Notes under the pieces: model-generated
Told to the model about the DNA's origin: nothing
The model's database searches: none
Seen by the model: the letters and a program-made list of their open reading frames with translations, nothing else
DNA from: a bacterium HR37
Lineage (GTDB): Bacteria > Desulfobacterota_D > UBA1144 > Nemesobacterales > CSP1-2
NCBI GenBank assembly: GCA_002898375.1
Contig: BEIN01000005.1
Location: 1 to 64,000 of the forward strand
DNA: 64,000 nt
Direction: 5' to 3'
Shown here: positions 16,741 to 26,276 of the stretch, in pieces
How the letters are laid out: each line of letters opens with the position of its first letter
Numbering within the stretch: the stretch's first letter is position 1
Made by a program: the position numbers and the translations under genes

Positions 16741-19155
16741 TTATAAGAAATTAAGAGGGTCCACATCAACAAAAAACCTTATCCTGCCCAACCCCTTCTC
16801 AGAAAAGACCTTCACAAGCTGTCTGGAAAAGCCATGGAGTGCACTTAAGCTGTCAGATTTCATAAGCATTTGCCACCTGTACCAGTTTTTTACCTTATAT
16901 ACGGGACAAGGGGAAGGACCAAGTATATCTACAACCTCAAGAGGAAGCTTAGAAGCCAGTTTCCTAACAGTTTCCCTAACAACTCTGGCAAATTCCAGAG
17001 TCTCATCTCTAGACCTTCCCTGAAATCTAAAATTAACCATCCTTGAAAAAGGAGGGTATTCTAGTTCTTTTCTGAGCTTTAATTCTTCTTTTAAAAAACC
17101 CAAGCTATCATGATTAACTGCAAACCTTATGCTTGGATGTTCAGGATTGTAAGTCTGGACAATCACCCTTCCATTCTCCATCCCTCTTCCTGCACGTCCC
17201 GCAACCTGGGTAATAAGTTGAAACGTTCTTTCCCCCGCACGAAAATCAGGGATACCAAGGGATATATCGGCAGATATAACCCCTACAAGGGTTACCCCGG
17301 GAAGATCATGTCCCTTTGCCACCATCTGGGTTCCTATAAGGATATCTATCTCACCTCTCTCAAGCCTCTCATACATCTTAAGTAACTTAAGCTTTCCACC
17401 TACCTCATCCCTATCCATTCTGGCTATGCGTGCTTGAGGCAATATAAGCTTTAGCTCTTCTTCTACCTTCTGAGTACCCATCCCCAGGGTTATTAAATCC
17501 TTTCCACACAGACTGCAGTTCTTAAAGAACTCTTCCGACATTCCGCAGTAGTGGCATTTCAATGTATTTCCCCTATGGTAGGTAAGAGAGATGCTGCAGT
17601 TGGGACAGGTAAGAATTCTTCCACAGGCCTGGCAAATAACAAGTGTTGAAAGCCCTCTTCTGTTTAGAAAAAGGATTGTCTGTTTCCCTTCTTTAAAGTT
17701 CTCCACCACTGCATCTTTAAGCCTTCTGGAAAACACCTTGCCCTTTTCCTTTCTCATATCCACAACCTCAATCTGTGGAAGCGGACGGTCTTCAACTCTT
17801 GTGGGAAGCGAGATAAAATCAAACTTCTTCTTAACTGCATTAGCATATGACTCAACAGAAGGAGTAGCTGAGCCGAGTATAACAACTGCATTTACCATCC
17901 TGCCTAAAACAAGGGCCAAATCACGGGCGTTGTAACAGGGAGGCTCATCCTGTTTGTAAGAGGATTCATGCTCCTCATCAACCACTATAATCCCTATATT
18001 TCTAAATGGGGTAAATATAGCAGACCTAGCACCCACAACCACTTTTACCGCTCCACACCTGGCCATACGCCATGCATCAAACCTCTCCCCATCACTCAGT
18101 GCACTGTGTATAACGGCCACACCCTTTCCAAATCTTGAGCGAAACCTCTTTACAAGCTGAGGTGTAAGGGAAATCTCCGGAACAAGCACTATTGCCTCTT
18201 TATTACGCTTTATAACCTCCTCTACAGCCCTTATATATACCTCAGTTTTGCCACTTCCCGTAACGCCATAGAGAAGGAATGGCAAAAACCTCCCACGCAA
18301 GATAGCCTCTTTTATCCTGTTTAGAGCGTATTCCTGATCAGGATTGAGAACATGGGGGCTATCTTCTATAACCTCCATATGTGAAAAAGGGTCCCTTATA
18401 ACCTCCTTTTTTTCTATCCTTACAAAACCCTTTTCCTCAAGCCACTTTATATGTTGCCTTGGGTCACCAAATGTTTCCCTTAGAGTTGCATACGGTACAT
18501 ATCCATGAGTCATAATAAATTCCAGTATTTTGGCCTTTGCAGGAAAGCGAGACTTCTCGGTATCGCTTAATCTCACACCGTGCCTTGCTACAACAATCTT
18601 TTCAAACTTTATCCCGGTGCTTGGGTACAGTTTGTAATCAAACTCGATTAGCCCTCTGCGTCTAAGCGAATTTAGAAACTCATGGTTTAAACCACCTACC
18701 AGAGTAAGTAGCTTTCTAACGTTTATCTCCCCTGAAAGGGATAGAACCCTTAGAACCTGCTGCTCTTCCTTCTTTATTTTGTTGCTGTAAAGAAGCTCTG
18801 TCCCTTTTTCTGTAATCCTTATAACCTTTCTCAAGCTCACACCCAGACCAGATGGATGAGAGGCTTTAAGGACGGTACCAAGGGGACACATATAGTATCT
18901 GGACACCCATCGTAAGAACTCCAACCTCTTCTCATCAAAGAGAGGTTCTTCATCCACAATATCAATCACTTCCTTTAAAAAAACCCCCTCAGGTGGCTCC
19001 CTAAATCCCACAACAAAACCAAGAACCTTTCTGTTTTTGAATCTAACAATTACCCGTTTTCCAATTTCTATTCCATCTCTAAGGTAATCCGGAACCTTAT
19101 AACAGAATTCCCCTTCGCGGGGAATAGGAATGGCAACTTCTACCGTCTCTTTCAT
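16741..19155 (-). CDS. priA: Primosomal protein N' (replication restart helicase PriA)
   Basis: An 804-residue helicase. The N-terminal DNA-binding domain opens with VEVAIPIPREGEFCYKVPD. Walker A is GVTGSGKT, motif II is DEEH, and the insert holds paired zinc-binding cysteines (CQAC, CPNC, CHYC, CSLC) near residues 500-540. Helicase C-terminal motifs (GTQMVAKGHD, QVAGRAGRG) follow. It reloads the replisome at stalled forks by recognising branched DNA. Length and motif order are normal. Confidence 0.94.
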   Translation of the reverse strand: MKETVEVAIPIPREGEFCYKVPDYLRDGIEIGKRVIVRFKNRKVLGFVVGFREPPEGVFLKEVIDIVDEEPLFDEKRLEFLRWVSRYYMCPLGTVLKASHPSGLGVSLRKVIRITEKGTELLYSNKIKKEEQQVLRVLSLSGEINVRKLLTLVGGLNHEFLNSLRRRGLIEFDYKLYPSTGIKFEKIVVARHGVRLSDTEKSRFPAKAKILEFIMTHGYVPYATLRETFGDPRQHIKWLEEKGFVRIEKKEVIRDPFSHMEVIEDSPHVLNPDQEYALNRIKEAILRGRFLPFLLYGVTGSGKTEVYIRAVEEVIKRNKEAIVLVPEISLTPQLVKRFRSRFGKGVAVIHSALSDGERFDAWRMARCGAVKVVVGARSAIFTPFRNIGIIVVDEEHESSYKQDEPPCYNARDLALVLGRMVNAVVILGSATPSVESYANAVKKKFDFISLPTRVEDRPLPQIEVVDMRKEKGKVFSRRLKDAVVENFKEGKQTILFLNRRGLSTLVICQACGRILTCPNCSISLTYHRGNTLKCHYCGMSEEFFKNCSLCGKDLITLGMGTQKVEEELKLILPQARIARMDRDEVGGKLKLLKMYERLERGEIDILIGTQMVAKGHDLPGVTLVGVISADISLGIPDFRAGERTFQLITQVAGRAGRGMENGRVIVQTYNPEHPSIRFAVNHDSLGFLKEELKLRKELEYPPFSRMVNFRFQGRSRDETLEFARVVRETVRKLASKLPLEVVDILGPSPCPVYKVKNWYRWQMLMKSDSLSALHGFSRQLVKVFSEKGLGRIRFFVDVDPLNFL

Positions 19156-19193
19156 ATTAAGGAAAGCCTAAAAAGGTTATAAAAACACCGCCT

Positions 19194-20216
19194 TCAAGGT
19201 TCAACAATAACCTTTAGAGATTCTCTTGACTCAGCAACCAATTGAAAACCAAAAGCAATCTCAGAGAGAGGAAGACGATGTGTTATCATATCAACAACGT
19301 TTACACGTCGTTCCCTTATAAGCTCGATTGCCAAGGCCAGGTCATAAGGAGCAGCAGCATATGAGCTTGTTATTGTAACACCAGACCACCATACATCGTT
19401 AAAGGGAATAGAAACCTTAACTTCAGGGTCTGTAGGGGCAAAGAAGAGGATGCTACCTCCTTTCTCCACCAGATGGAACGCCTGCTCAATTGCCCTAGCA
19501 GACCCGGTACAGACAATTACAAAGTCTGCAAGGCGTCCTTCGTTTACATTACGTAAACGTGCCACTATATCCTCACTACCAGCATGAATTACAGCACTTG
19601 CTCCAAACCTAAGGGCAGCACTGAGCTTGTACTCATTTACATCTGTTGCAATAACACGACCTGCCCCCTGTGCACATGCCAGTTGAAGATGAAGAAGCCC
19701 TGTAACTCCGCTTCCTACAATTAATACACTGCTTCCCATACGAAAGCCACAAACCCTCTGCCCCCTTATAGCACACCCAAGGGGTTCTATAAAAGCCCCC
19801 TCTTCAAAAGACATCCCCTCAGGGAGCAAGAAGGTTCCCCTATCAACGTTAAGTGCAGGGATCCTTACATACTCGGAGAAACCACCGGGATCAAAGTGCG
19901 TTCTTCTTAAGGTTTCACATACCGAGTGGTTACCACGAAGGCAGTGATAACAGGTGTTGCATGGGACATGATGTGTTGCAAAAACCCGGTCTCCCGTTTT
20001 GAATTTTGTCACTCCCTCCCCCACTTCAACCACCTCCCCAGCAATCTCATGTCCAAGCACCACAGGAGCCTTGGGAACACGATACCACTCCATAACATCA
20101 CTCCCACAGATACCACTTGCACGAACACGCACCAGGATCTCCCCGGGGCCAACCTGCGGTATCGGTCTCTCTTCGATTCTAATGTCTCGATTGTTATAGT
20201 AAACAGCTACACGCAT
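19194..20216 (-). CDS. Zinc-dependent medium-chain alcohol/polyol dehydrogenase
   Basis: A 340-residue MDR enzyme. The catalytic zinc residues are in CGSDV and GHEIAGEV, and the structural zinc lobe is C-x2-C-x2-C-x7-C (CNTCYHCLRGNHSVC). The NAD(P)-binding motif is near residue 168 (VGSGVTGLLHL). It resembles threonine or sorbitol dehydrogenases. Ten bases separate it from the upstream LsrF-like aldolase gene on the same strand, so the two enzymes probably act on consecutive sugar-like intermediates. The substrate is not determinable. Confidence 0.87.
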   Translation of the reverse strand: MRVAVYYNNRDIRIEERPIPQVGPGEILVRVRASGICGSDVMEWYRVPKAPVVLGHEIAGEVVEVGEGVTKFKTGDRVFATHHVPCNTCYHCLRGNHSVCETLRRTHFDPGGFSEYVRIPALNVDRGTFLLPEGMSFEEGAFIEPLGCAIRGQRVCGFRMGSSVLIVGSGVTGLLHLQLACAQGAGRVIATDVNEYKLSAALRFGASAVIHAGSEDIVARLRNVNEGRLADFVIVCTGSARAIEQAFHLVEKGGSILFFAPTDPEVKVSIPFNDVWWSGVTITSSYAAAPYDLALAIELIRERRVNVVDMITHRLPLSEIAFGFQLVAESRESLKVIVEP

Positions 20217-20226
20217 GGGGCTATTT

Positions 20227-21051
20227 TTAATTAACTGCTGCTCTTTTTTTGACTTCCTCTTCTTTAAGGGTCATAAAAAGGTCTAGAGCCTCCTTGGGTG
20301 TATACCCTTCATGAACAATAGCACGTATAGCCCTTATCATAGCAACTGGATAGTCCGATTGCCATATGTTTCTACCCATATCCACACCCACAGCCCCTCT
20401 TTGTATCGCATTATAAGCCATCTCCAGTACATCTAGCTCAGTAGCCAATTTAGGTCCCCCAGCAATCACTATAGGAACCGGACAACTCTCCGTTACCTTT
20501 TCAAAGTCCTCACAATAATAGGTTTTTACCATATGTGCACCTATCTCCGCACATATACGGCAGCAAAGGGAAAGAAAACGTGCATCTCGCTTCTCAAGCT
20601 CTCTACCAACAGCGGTAATAGCCATAACGGGAATACCGTATTCCTCACCCTGATTCACTAGCTCAGCAAGGCTAAGAAGTGTTTGACGTTCATGCTCGGT
20701 CCCAATAAAAACCGAAAGCCCAACACCTGCAACGTTAAGACGTATAGCATCCTTAATGGAAGTGGTAATTCCCTCGTTTGATAAAGAGGGCCCAATTATG
20801 CTTACTCCTCCTGATACCCGTAAAACCACACTCGTTGCAGTTGAAGGATCAACTGATGTACGGAGAACACCACGTGTAAGCATTATGGAGTCAGCATAAG
20901 GTAGCAGGGGCTCTATTGTTTTCCTCGGAACCTCTAGTCGTGTTGTAGGCCCCAGAAAATAACCGTGATCCACAGCAAGCATAAGTGCCCTTCCGGTATC
21001 AGGTCTTATTATTTTTGCCATCCGATTTTTCATTCCCCAATCCATCAGCAT
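20227..21051 (-). CDS. LsrF-like class I aldolase/thiolase (DhnA family)
   Basis: A 274-residue TIM-barrel protein. Opening residues DWGMKNRMAKI then AVDHGYFLGPTT closely resemble E. coli LsrF, the 3-hydroxy-5-phosphonooxypentane-2,4-dione thiolase of autoinducer-2 breakdown. The likely Schiff-base lysine is in VKTYYCE, and the phosphate site is IVIAGGP plus GAVGVDMGRNIWQS. Related family members make fructose 1,6-bisphosphate or aminodeoxyheptulosonate. No lsrK, lsrR or AI-2 transporter gene is visible, so a true AI-2 role is uncertain. It heads an operon with the zinc dehydrogenase and has a good promoter. Confidence 0.82.
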   Translation of the reverse strand: MLMDWGMKNRMAKIIRPDTGRALMLAVDHGYFLGPTTRLEVPRKTIEPLLPYADSIMLTRGVLRTSVDPSTATSVVLRVSGGVSIIGPSLSNEGITTSIKDAIRLNVAGVGLSVFIGTEHERQTLLSLAELVNQGEEYGIPVMAITAVGRELEKRDARFLSLCCRICAEIGAHMVKTYYCEDFEKVTESCPVPIVIAGGPKLATELDVLEMAYNAIQRGAVGVDMGRNIWQSDYPVAMIRAIRAIVHEGYTPKEALDLFMTLKEEEVKKRAAVN

Positions 21052-21080
21052 CTCACCTCACTTTCGATTTTTTTAGAGAA

Positions 21081-21109
21081 ACTTTAAAGTAAGGCATGGG
21101 AAAAGTCAA
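21081..21109 (-). promoter_or_regulatory. Promoter for the LsrF-like/dehydrogenase operon
   Basis: On the minus strand TTGACT (21104-21109) and TAAAGT (21081-21086) are 17 bp apart, about 30 bp upstream of ATG 21051. Confidence 0.5.
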
Positions 21110-21115
21110 TAAAGG

Positions 21116-21143
21116 TTTACAACATTGGAGAAAAAAGTAAAAT
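21116..21143 (+). promoter_or_regulatory. Promoter for the HTTM-domain gene
   Basis: TTTACA (21116-21121) and TAAAAT (21138-21143) with a 16-bp spacer, about 28 bp before ATG 21172 and back to back with the minus-strand promoter. Confidence 0.4.
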
Positions 21144-21171
21144 TTAAAGGTATATCTTCCGGCTAACCCCA

Positions 21172-22647
21172 ATGGTGTACCTAGAAGACAGAATAAAGGT
21201 CGTATGCACAAAACTCAGGTTATGGTTCTTTCATGAAACATGGGCACTACCGGTTGATATATTCCGGATACTTGTAGGAATCCTCTGCGTTTTTTACTAC
21301 TTCTTTCTATTTCTCGAAGTAAGGGACTTTAGCAGTCCCGACGGACTTGTAAGCCATGAGTTCTATCTGGAACACTTCTGGTGGTTAAACATCAATCTTA
21401 TACAACCAGGTACCCCAACCATTGTATTTTACGTGCTGATAGCATTAGCCTGGATAGGCTCCTGGGCAATTATCACAGGATACCGTACAAAACTGGTTGC
21501 GGGGATTCTTTTTTTGATAACCGTATGTATTCAACGCTGGAATTTTGCAGTAATGTTTGTTGACGATGGGATAATGCACCTTGCACTATTCTGGTTAGTG
21601 CTTCTGCCGGTAGGGAAAACCCTTGTTTTAAATGAATTGCTTAAGGAAGGGAAAGGATGCCTGTCAAAGTGGGTCCGGATAAAGGTTCCGGGTGTTGCAG
21701 TAAGTTGCCTTACTTTTAATATCTGCTGGGCTTACCTTATAGCCGGACTTACGAAACTAACAAGTCCGATGTGGCAAGAGGGAGTTGCCCTTTATTCGAT
21801 TCTAATTCTGCCAATTTCCCGAATGCCCTATTTCTGGCAACCAGAACACCTTGGGATTTTAAAAGTAGCAAACTATGCAGCAGTTATCACAGAAATAGCT
21901 CTTCCATTCCTTCTCCTATCTCCTAAAGGATCCCTTAGAAAATGGTTGGGGCTTATACTTCAAATTCCCTTTCACCTGGGTATTATCCTTACTTTAAAGA
22001 TCCCATTTGCAAACTTTGCCTTCATTGCCTCAGGTGTCCTGTTCTTCAGAGAAGAGATAATGGAGGCAATCAGGAAAGGATTTGAGGGGCCAAAACCTGA
22101 GTTAGAACCAAAGGTCAACAAAAAAGCATACATATACTCGGCAATAGCTATAGTTTTTGTTACGCTTGTTTGCCTTTCAACACTTAGAAGAATACCACCC
22201 TTTAAACCCATAGGCCTGTTTGCAACAAAGGTTCTATGGCCAGTGGGTATATCACAGGATTACCGTTTGTTTGATTGGATAGACAGAACCAACTACCATA
22301 TGGTACAGAGAGCTATATTTTACCCTCTTGGAAGTACCCAACCAAAAGAGATAAAACCCACAAAGATCATTCCTCGCTCCGTTCGCTATGCCCTTATCCT
22401 AGCCCGTGTATACGATGTTTACTGGTTGCTACACATACCACCTGCGCTAAAACCCCAAATAGAGAAGGAAACACGACGCCGTATAGGAAAACGTGCTTGC
22501 AGGGTGCTTGGGAGCTCCGGAAGACTCATTCTTGAGACAACTATCCACCATATAACTCCAGATAACGTTGAACGAAAGAAAAGGCCAAGGATAGATGTGA
22601 TGAGCTTTTGGTGTTTGAACGGAAAGTTGGTTGACAATATCCCCTAG
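21172..22647 (+). CDS. HTTM-domain membrane protein (vitamin K-dependent carboxylase-like)
   Basis: A 491-residue protein with several hydrophobic helices in the first 320 residues and a soluble C-terminal part. The start LPVDIFRILVGILCVFYY and the segments HFWWLN, RWNFAVMFVDDGIMHLALFW and ICWAYLIAGLTKLTSPMWQEG match the HTTM (horizontally transferred transmembrane) domain found in gamma-carboxylases and many bacterial proteins of unknown function. No thioredoxin, quinone or carboxylation partner is adjacent. Catalysis is therefore not claimed. It is a single-gene unit with its own promoter. Confidence 0.78.
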   Translation: MVYLEDRIKVVCTKLRLWFFHETWALPVDIFRILVGILCVFYYFFLFLEVRDFSSPDGLVSHEFYLEHFWWLNINLIQPGTPTIVFYVLIALAWIGSWAIITGYRTKLVAGILFLITVCIQRWNFAVMFVDDGIMHLALFWLVLLPVGKTLVLNELLKEGKGCLSKWVRIKVPGVAVSCLTFNICWAYLIAGLTKLTSPMWQEGVALYSILILPISRMPYFWQPEHLGILKVANYAAVITEIALPFLLLSPKGSLRKWLGLILQIPFHLGIILTLKIPFANFAFIASGVLFFREEIMEAIRKGFEGPKPELEPKVNKKAYIYSAIAIVFVTLVCLSTLRRIPPFKPIGLFATKVLWPVGISQDYRLFDWIDRTNYHMVQRAIFYPLGSTQPKEIKPTKIIPRSVRYALILARVYDVYWLLHIPPALKPQIEKETRRRIGKRACRVLGSSGRLILETTIHHITPDNVERKKRPRIDVMSFWCLNGKLVDNIP

Positions 22648-22746
22648 GCACTTTTGTTAGCAATTGCACATATATGTTTAACAAAATTGCAAATTTCCAT
22701 AATATTTTTCAGGAATTGTTTATTTTGCATTTGCGAAGAAAAGCCC

Positions 22747-22775
22747 TTGACATTTAACAACTCGGTTATTATCTT
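22747..22775 (+). promoter_or_regulatory. Promoter for the phasin-like gene pair
   Basis: Consensus TTGACA (22747-22752) and TATCTT (22770-22775) with a 17-bp spacer. An AAAGGAGGGG ribosome binding site follows before ATG 22818. Confidence 0.55.
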
Positions 22776-22817
22776 TTCTACTAGATAGAACCAATCACCA
22801 AAAGGAGGGGTTGAAAA

Positions 22818-23231
22818 ATGCCTGAGAGAAAAGAAGTTCAACATGTAAGGGATGTTACAGAAACCCTTAAGGAAATCACTAGCATTGTAAAGGAAAATTA
22901 CCTAAACAGTGTTGAGCTCTGGATTTCTTTATGGGAAGAGAACTTAAAGGTTATAAATTCCCAGTTAGAGAACTGGCTTAACATGCAGCAGAGCTATCTA
23001 AACTCTTTAAAAGAGGTATATAACAAGGTTCAGAAGGATATCTCAACACTTACGGATCCAAAGGTTGTATTTGAGGAGATTGAAAGGCTCCTAGCCTTAC
23101 AGAAAGACTATATTGACTCTCTTAGGAGGATCTCAAACAGGTACACAAAAGAAACCTTTAACCTTGCTAACAGGAATACAGAAAGATTTTTTTCCCTGTT
23201 TGACGAGTGTATAAACCTTCTAAGAGTGTAA
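22818..23231 (+). CDS. Phasin-like helical coiled-coil protein
   Basis: A 137-residue protein predicted almost wholly helical, with amphipathic heptads (VELWISLWEENLKVINSQL, EEIERLLALQKDYIDSLRRI). There is no signal peptide or membrane segment. Size and pattern resemble phasins, the coat proteins of polyhydroxyalkanoate granules, but helical proteins of this kind are easily confused. No PHA synthase is in the window. A strong ribosome binding site and a consensus promoter suggest high expression, as expected of a structural protein. The gene after it begins 36 nt downstream. Confidence 0.55.
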   Translation: MPERKEVQHVRDVTETLKEITSIVKENYLNSVELWISLWEENLKVINSQLENWLNMQQSYLNSLKEVYNKVQKDISTLTDPKVVFEEIERLLALQKDYIDSLRRISNRYTKETFNLANRNTERFFSLFDECINLLRV

Positions 23232-23267
23232 CTTTTGGTTCCTAAAGGGAAAGGGGGAGATAAATCT

Positions 23268-23630
23268 ATGCAGGAAGCTATACAAGGACAGAATTTAAAA
23301 GAATCAATAGCAATGGCTTTTAATCTCGGGGTATGGATGAGACAAAAGAAGGGACATGAAGGTAGAGTCTTAGAAGTTGCTAAGGAGCTAAGAGATATAA
23401 TATTCTGGAACATATCTCAGCAATACAGTAACATCTATCCACCTGAGATATTAGAGGCTAATGTGGAGTATTTCCTAGAAATTGCTCTACTGGGTTATAT
23501 ACTGCCTGATATCTGTCCTCCAGATGAGGAACTTAAGAACAAACTTATTGCTCTAATAGAGGCCAAAGCCAGAACCACTTACAAAAAGGATCAAGATAAG
23601 CAGGAACAACCAACTATAACGAGTTACTGA
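23268..23630 (+). CDS. Hypothetical helical protein paired with the phasin-like protein
   Basis: A 120-residue acidic protein I do not recognise: MQEAIQG start, central helices (ESIAMAFNLGVWMRQKKGHEGRVLEVAKELRD), a semi-hydrophobic stretch near residues 60-90 (YFLEIALLGYILPDICPPDEE) and a Lys/Gln-rich tail. ATG 23268 has AAGGGGGAGA 6-8 nt upstream; an in-frame TTG at 23235 lacks such a site. It is cotranscribed with the phasin-like gene and stops 3 nt before the convergent bioF stop. Confidence 0.65.
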   Translation: MQEAIQGQNLKESIAMAFNLGVWMRQKKGHEGRVLEVAKELRDIIFWNISQQYSNIYPPEILEANVEYFLEIALLGYILPDICPPDEELKNKLIALIEAKARTTYKKDQDKQEQPTITSY

Positions 23631-23633
23631 GGT

Positions 23634-24815
23634 TTAGGGGTTTACAAAGAGTTCGTTATATACTTCTCTAAATGCGCTAAGAGCGATCTCAATATGCTCC
23701 TCTCTATGTGTTGCCATCAGGGTTGCACGTATACGGCATTTACCGTGCGGAACAGAAGGAGGACGTACAGCAGGGGTAAAAACTCCCTTCTCTTTTAACA
23801 AGATGGAGAACCTAAGGGTAGGTTCAGCTTCTCCTATTAATACAGGGATAACAGCTGAATTTGAAGGAAGAATACTAAGCCCAATATCTTTAAGGCCTGA
23901 TTTAAACCTGTTTATTAACCCCCATAAATAATCCCTTCTTTGAGGCTCGGACTCTATAATATCAATTGCAGCCATAGAAGCTGCAACTGCAGAGGCTGGA
24001 AGAGAGGTATCGAAGATAAAGGTCCTTGCTCTGTTTCTTAGAAACTCAATGAGCTTTTTACCTCCCGCAACGTATCCCCCCAAAGATCCTATAGCCTTTG
24101 AAAGCGTTCCCATAACTATATGAACCCTATCCTCAACACCAAAGTACTCGGTAGCTCCACTTCCCCTTTTCCCAAGAACCCCGGTAGCATGAGCTTCATC
24201 AACCATAAGCATACAACCGTACATCTCAGCCAGCTCAACAAGCTCTGGAAGGGGAGCTATATCTCCATCCATACTGAACACTGTATCCGTAACTATAAGC
24301 CTTTTACCAGATGAACTGGTTTTAGACAGAAGGTAGCCCAAATGGTCTATATCACAGTGCCTGTAAACCTTAATTTCTGCACGGGAAAGACGACATCCAT
24401 CTATTATGGAAGCATGATTGAGTTCATCACTAAATATTACATCTCCAGGGCCAACCAAAGCAGATATGGTTCCCACATTTGCCAGATACCCAGAGGAAAA
24501 AAGTATCGCAGACTCTGTTTTTTTAAAGGAGGCAATCCTTTCCTCAAGCTCCCTATGAAGGTCTAAACTCCCGCTCACAAGACGAGACCCACCAGAACCG
24601 GTACCGTATTTCTCCAGTGCTCTCCTTGCAGCCTCCTTAACCAGAGGATCGGTAGAAAGTCCAAGGTAGTTGTTGGAGGCAAGAAGTATGTATCTTTTCC
24701 CATCTATTAAGACCTCCGGATTTTGTCCACTTTGAAGCTCTGTAAGTACACGGAACAGCTGCTTGTCTTTTATAAGCTTAAGTTCTTCCTCGATCCATAA
24801 AAGGGCATTTTCCAT
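23634..24815 (-). CDS. bioF: 8-amino-7-oxononanoate synthase (or close alpha-oxoamine synthase)
   Basis: A 393-residue PLP enzyme of the alpha-oxoamine synthase family. It has ASNNYLGLSTDP at the start of the fold, the SGYLAN segment, DEAHATGVLGKRGSG for PLP ring contacts, and the PLP lysine in GTLSKAIGSLGGYVAG. It condenses pimeloyl-ACP/CoA with alanine in biotin synthesis. Glycine C-acetyltransferase is a near relative, but position directly after bioA (11 nt gap) argues for BioF. Confidence 0.9.
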   Translation of the reverse strand: MENALLWIEEELKLIKDKQLFRVLTELQSGQNPEVLIDGKRYILLASNNYLGLSTDPLVKEAARRALEKYGTGSGGSRLVSGSLDLHRELEERIASFKKTESAILFSSGYLANVGTISALVGPGDVIFSDELNHASIIDGCRLSRAEIKVYRHCDIDHLGYLLSKTSSSGKRLIVTDTVFSMDGDIAPLPELVELAEMYGCMLMVDEAHATGVLGKRGSGATEYFGVEDRVHIVMGTLSKAIGSLGGYVAGGKKLIEFLRNRARTFIFDTSLPASAVAASMAAIDIIESEPQRRDYLWGLINRFKSGLKDIGLSILPSNSAVIPVLIGEAEPTLRFSILLKEKGVFTPAVRPPSVPHGKCRIRATLMATHREEHIEIALSAFREVYNELFVNP

Positions 24816-24825
24816 AACAGGATTA

Positions 24826-26190
24826 CTAAACTTCTCCCTCAGTAGCTCTCTTAATAGCCCTATAGGTTACCTTAACAAGCTTGCTCAGGTCCTCAATAGG
24901 GATTCCAAGAGGTGGCATAAGAACAACAACATTTCCAAGAGGACGTATAAGAACCCCTTCTTGCATTGCAAACTCTGCAACCCTCCAGCCCATCTTCATC
25001 CCGGGCGGATAAGGTTTTTTAGATTCTTTATCTTCAACCAGCTCTATCCCAACCATAAATCCCTTATTCCTAACATCTCCCACGTGCTTAAGTCCCCTAA
25101 ACTCCTGCAGTTCCTGCTCTAGAAACTCTATCTTTTCCTTTAACTTCTCAAGGGTTTTATACCTTTTAAAAGCCTTAAGATTTCCCAAGGCAGCTGCACA
25201 GCAAATGGGGTTTCCCGCATAACTGTGACCGTGAAAAAAAGTTTTAAACTCTTCATAATCACCTAAGAAGGCATCGTATATATCCTGCGTTGTAATGGTT
25301 GCAGAAAGCGGTAGATAACCTCCGGTCATACCCTTTCCCAAAACCAATATGTCAGGAGTAACATCCTCATGCTGACAGGCAAACATCTTACCGGTTCTTC
25401 CAAAACCGGTGGCAACCTCATCAAGGATTAAAAGCACATTGTATTTATCACAGTACTCCCTTACCCGTCTTAGATACCCGGGAGGGGAAACAATCATCCC
25501 CCCAGCCGCTTGAACATAGGGTTCTAGGATAACAGCCGCTATCTCTTCATGATGCTTCTCTAGGATCTTTCCCACCTCTTCAGAACATGCGATATTACAG
25601 GAAGGGTAAGTCTTTCCCAGGGGACACCTGTAGCAGTAGTAAGATGGGGCCTTGTATGTCTTAAAAAGTAGGGGTTTAAACGCTGCATGAAACAGGTCTA
25701 TACCCCCTACGGAAACAGCCCCTATGGTGTCACCATGATAACCGTTTTCCAAACACACAAACTTTGTTTTGTTTGGTTTTCCCTTATGCTGCCAGTACTG
25801 AAAAGCCATCTTCAGAGCAACCTCAACCGCACTTGCACCATCACCAGAATAAAAAACCTTCTTTAAACCGGAAGGACATATATCAATTAGCTCCTTTGCA
25901 AGCTCCACTGCAGGAGGATTTGTAATACCCAAAAGGGTGCTATGTCCAACCTTTTGAACCTGTTCTTTAATGGCGTCGTCAATCTCTGGAACCCTGTGGC
26001 CGTGGATATTAACCCAAAGTGAGGATACTCCATCAATGTACCTTCTACCCTCCGTATCAATTAGATAAACGCCCTCAGCCCTCTCAATTATTATTGGTTT
26101 TTTACTCTCATACTCCTTCATCTGGGTAAAGGGATGCCAGACAAACTCAATATCGTATTGCTCAAGTTTTTTTATATCGTACTTGTCCAT
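24826..26190 (-). CDS. bioA: Adenosylmethionine (or lysine)-8-amino-7-oxononanoate aminotransferase
   Basis: A 454-residue class III aminotransferase. The opening VWHPFTQMKEYE is diagnostic for BioA/BioK. GYHGDTIGAVSVGG, DEVATGFGRTGKMFACQHE and the PLP lysine in LVLGKGMTGGYLPLS follow. A Cys-containing segment (YYCYRCPLGKTYPSC) is typical of the longer thermophile and Bacillus-type enzymes. It makes 7,8-diaminopelargonate; whether the amino donor is S-adenosylmethionine or lysine cannot be told. It is the second gene of bioB-bioA-bioF. Confidence 0.92.
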   Translation of the reverse strand: MDKYDIKKLEQYDIEFVWHPFTQMKEYESKKPIIIERAEGVYLIDTEGRRYIDGVSSLWVNIHGHRVPEIDDAIKEQVQKVGHSTLLGITNPPAVELAKELIDICPSGLKKVFYSGDGASAVEVALKMAFQYWQHKGKPNKTKFVCLENGYHGDTIGAVSVGGIDLFHAAFKPLLFKTYKAPSYYCYRCPLGKTYPSCNIACSEEVGKILEKHHEEIAAVILEPYVQAAGGMIVSPPGYLRRVREYCDKYNVLLILDEVATGFGRTGKMFACQHEDVTPDILVLGKGMTGGYLPLSATITTQDIYDAFLGDYEEFKTFFHGHSYAGNPICCAAALGNLKAFKRYKTLEKLKEKIEFLEQELQEFRGLKHVGDVRNKGFMVGIELVEDKESKKPYPPGMKMGWRVAEFAMQEGVLIRPLGNVVVLMPPLGIPIEDLSKLVKVTYRAIKRATEGEV

Positions 26191-26276
26191 GATAACCAGC
26201 CAAAGGGAAACAGAACTTACATAAAAGGTATCGGTTATTATACAACAATTAAAGGTCGCTTAAAAGAAGGGATTTG

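Noticed and set aside
22652-22686. Inverted repeat TTTTGTTA/TAACAAAA after the HTTM gene
   Set aside because: The stem is A/T-rich with a long loop and no T-run, so it is a poor terminator and probably chance.
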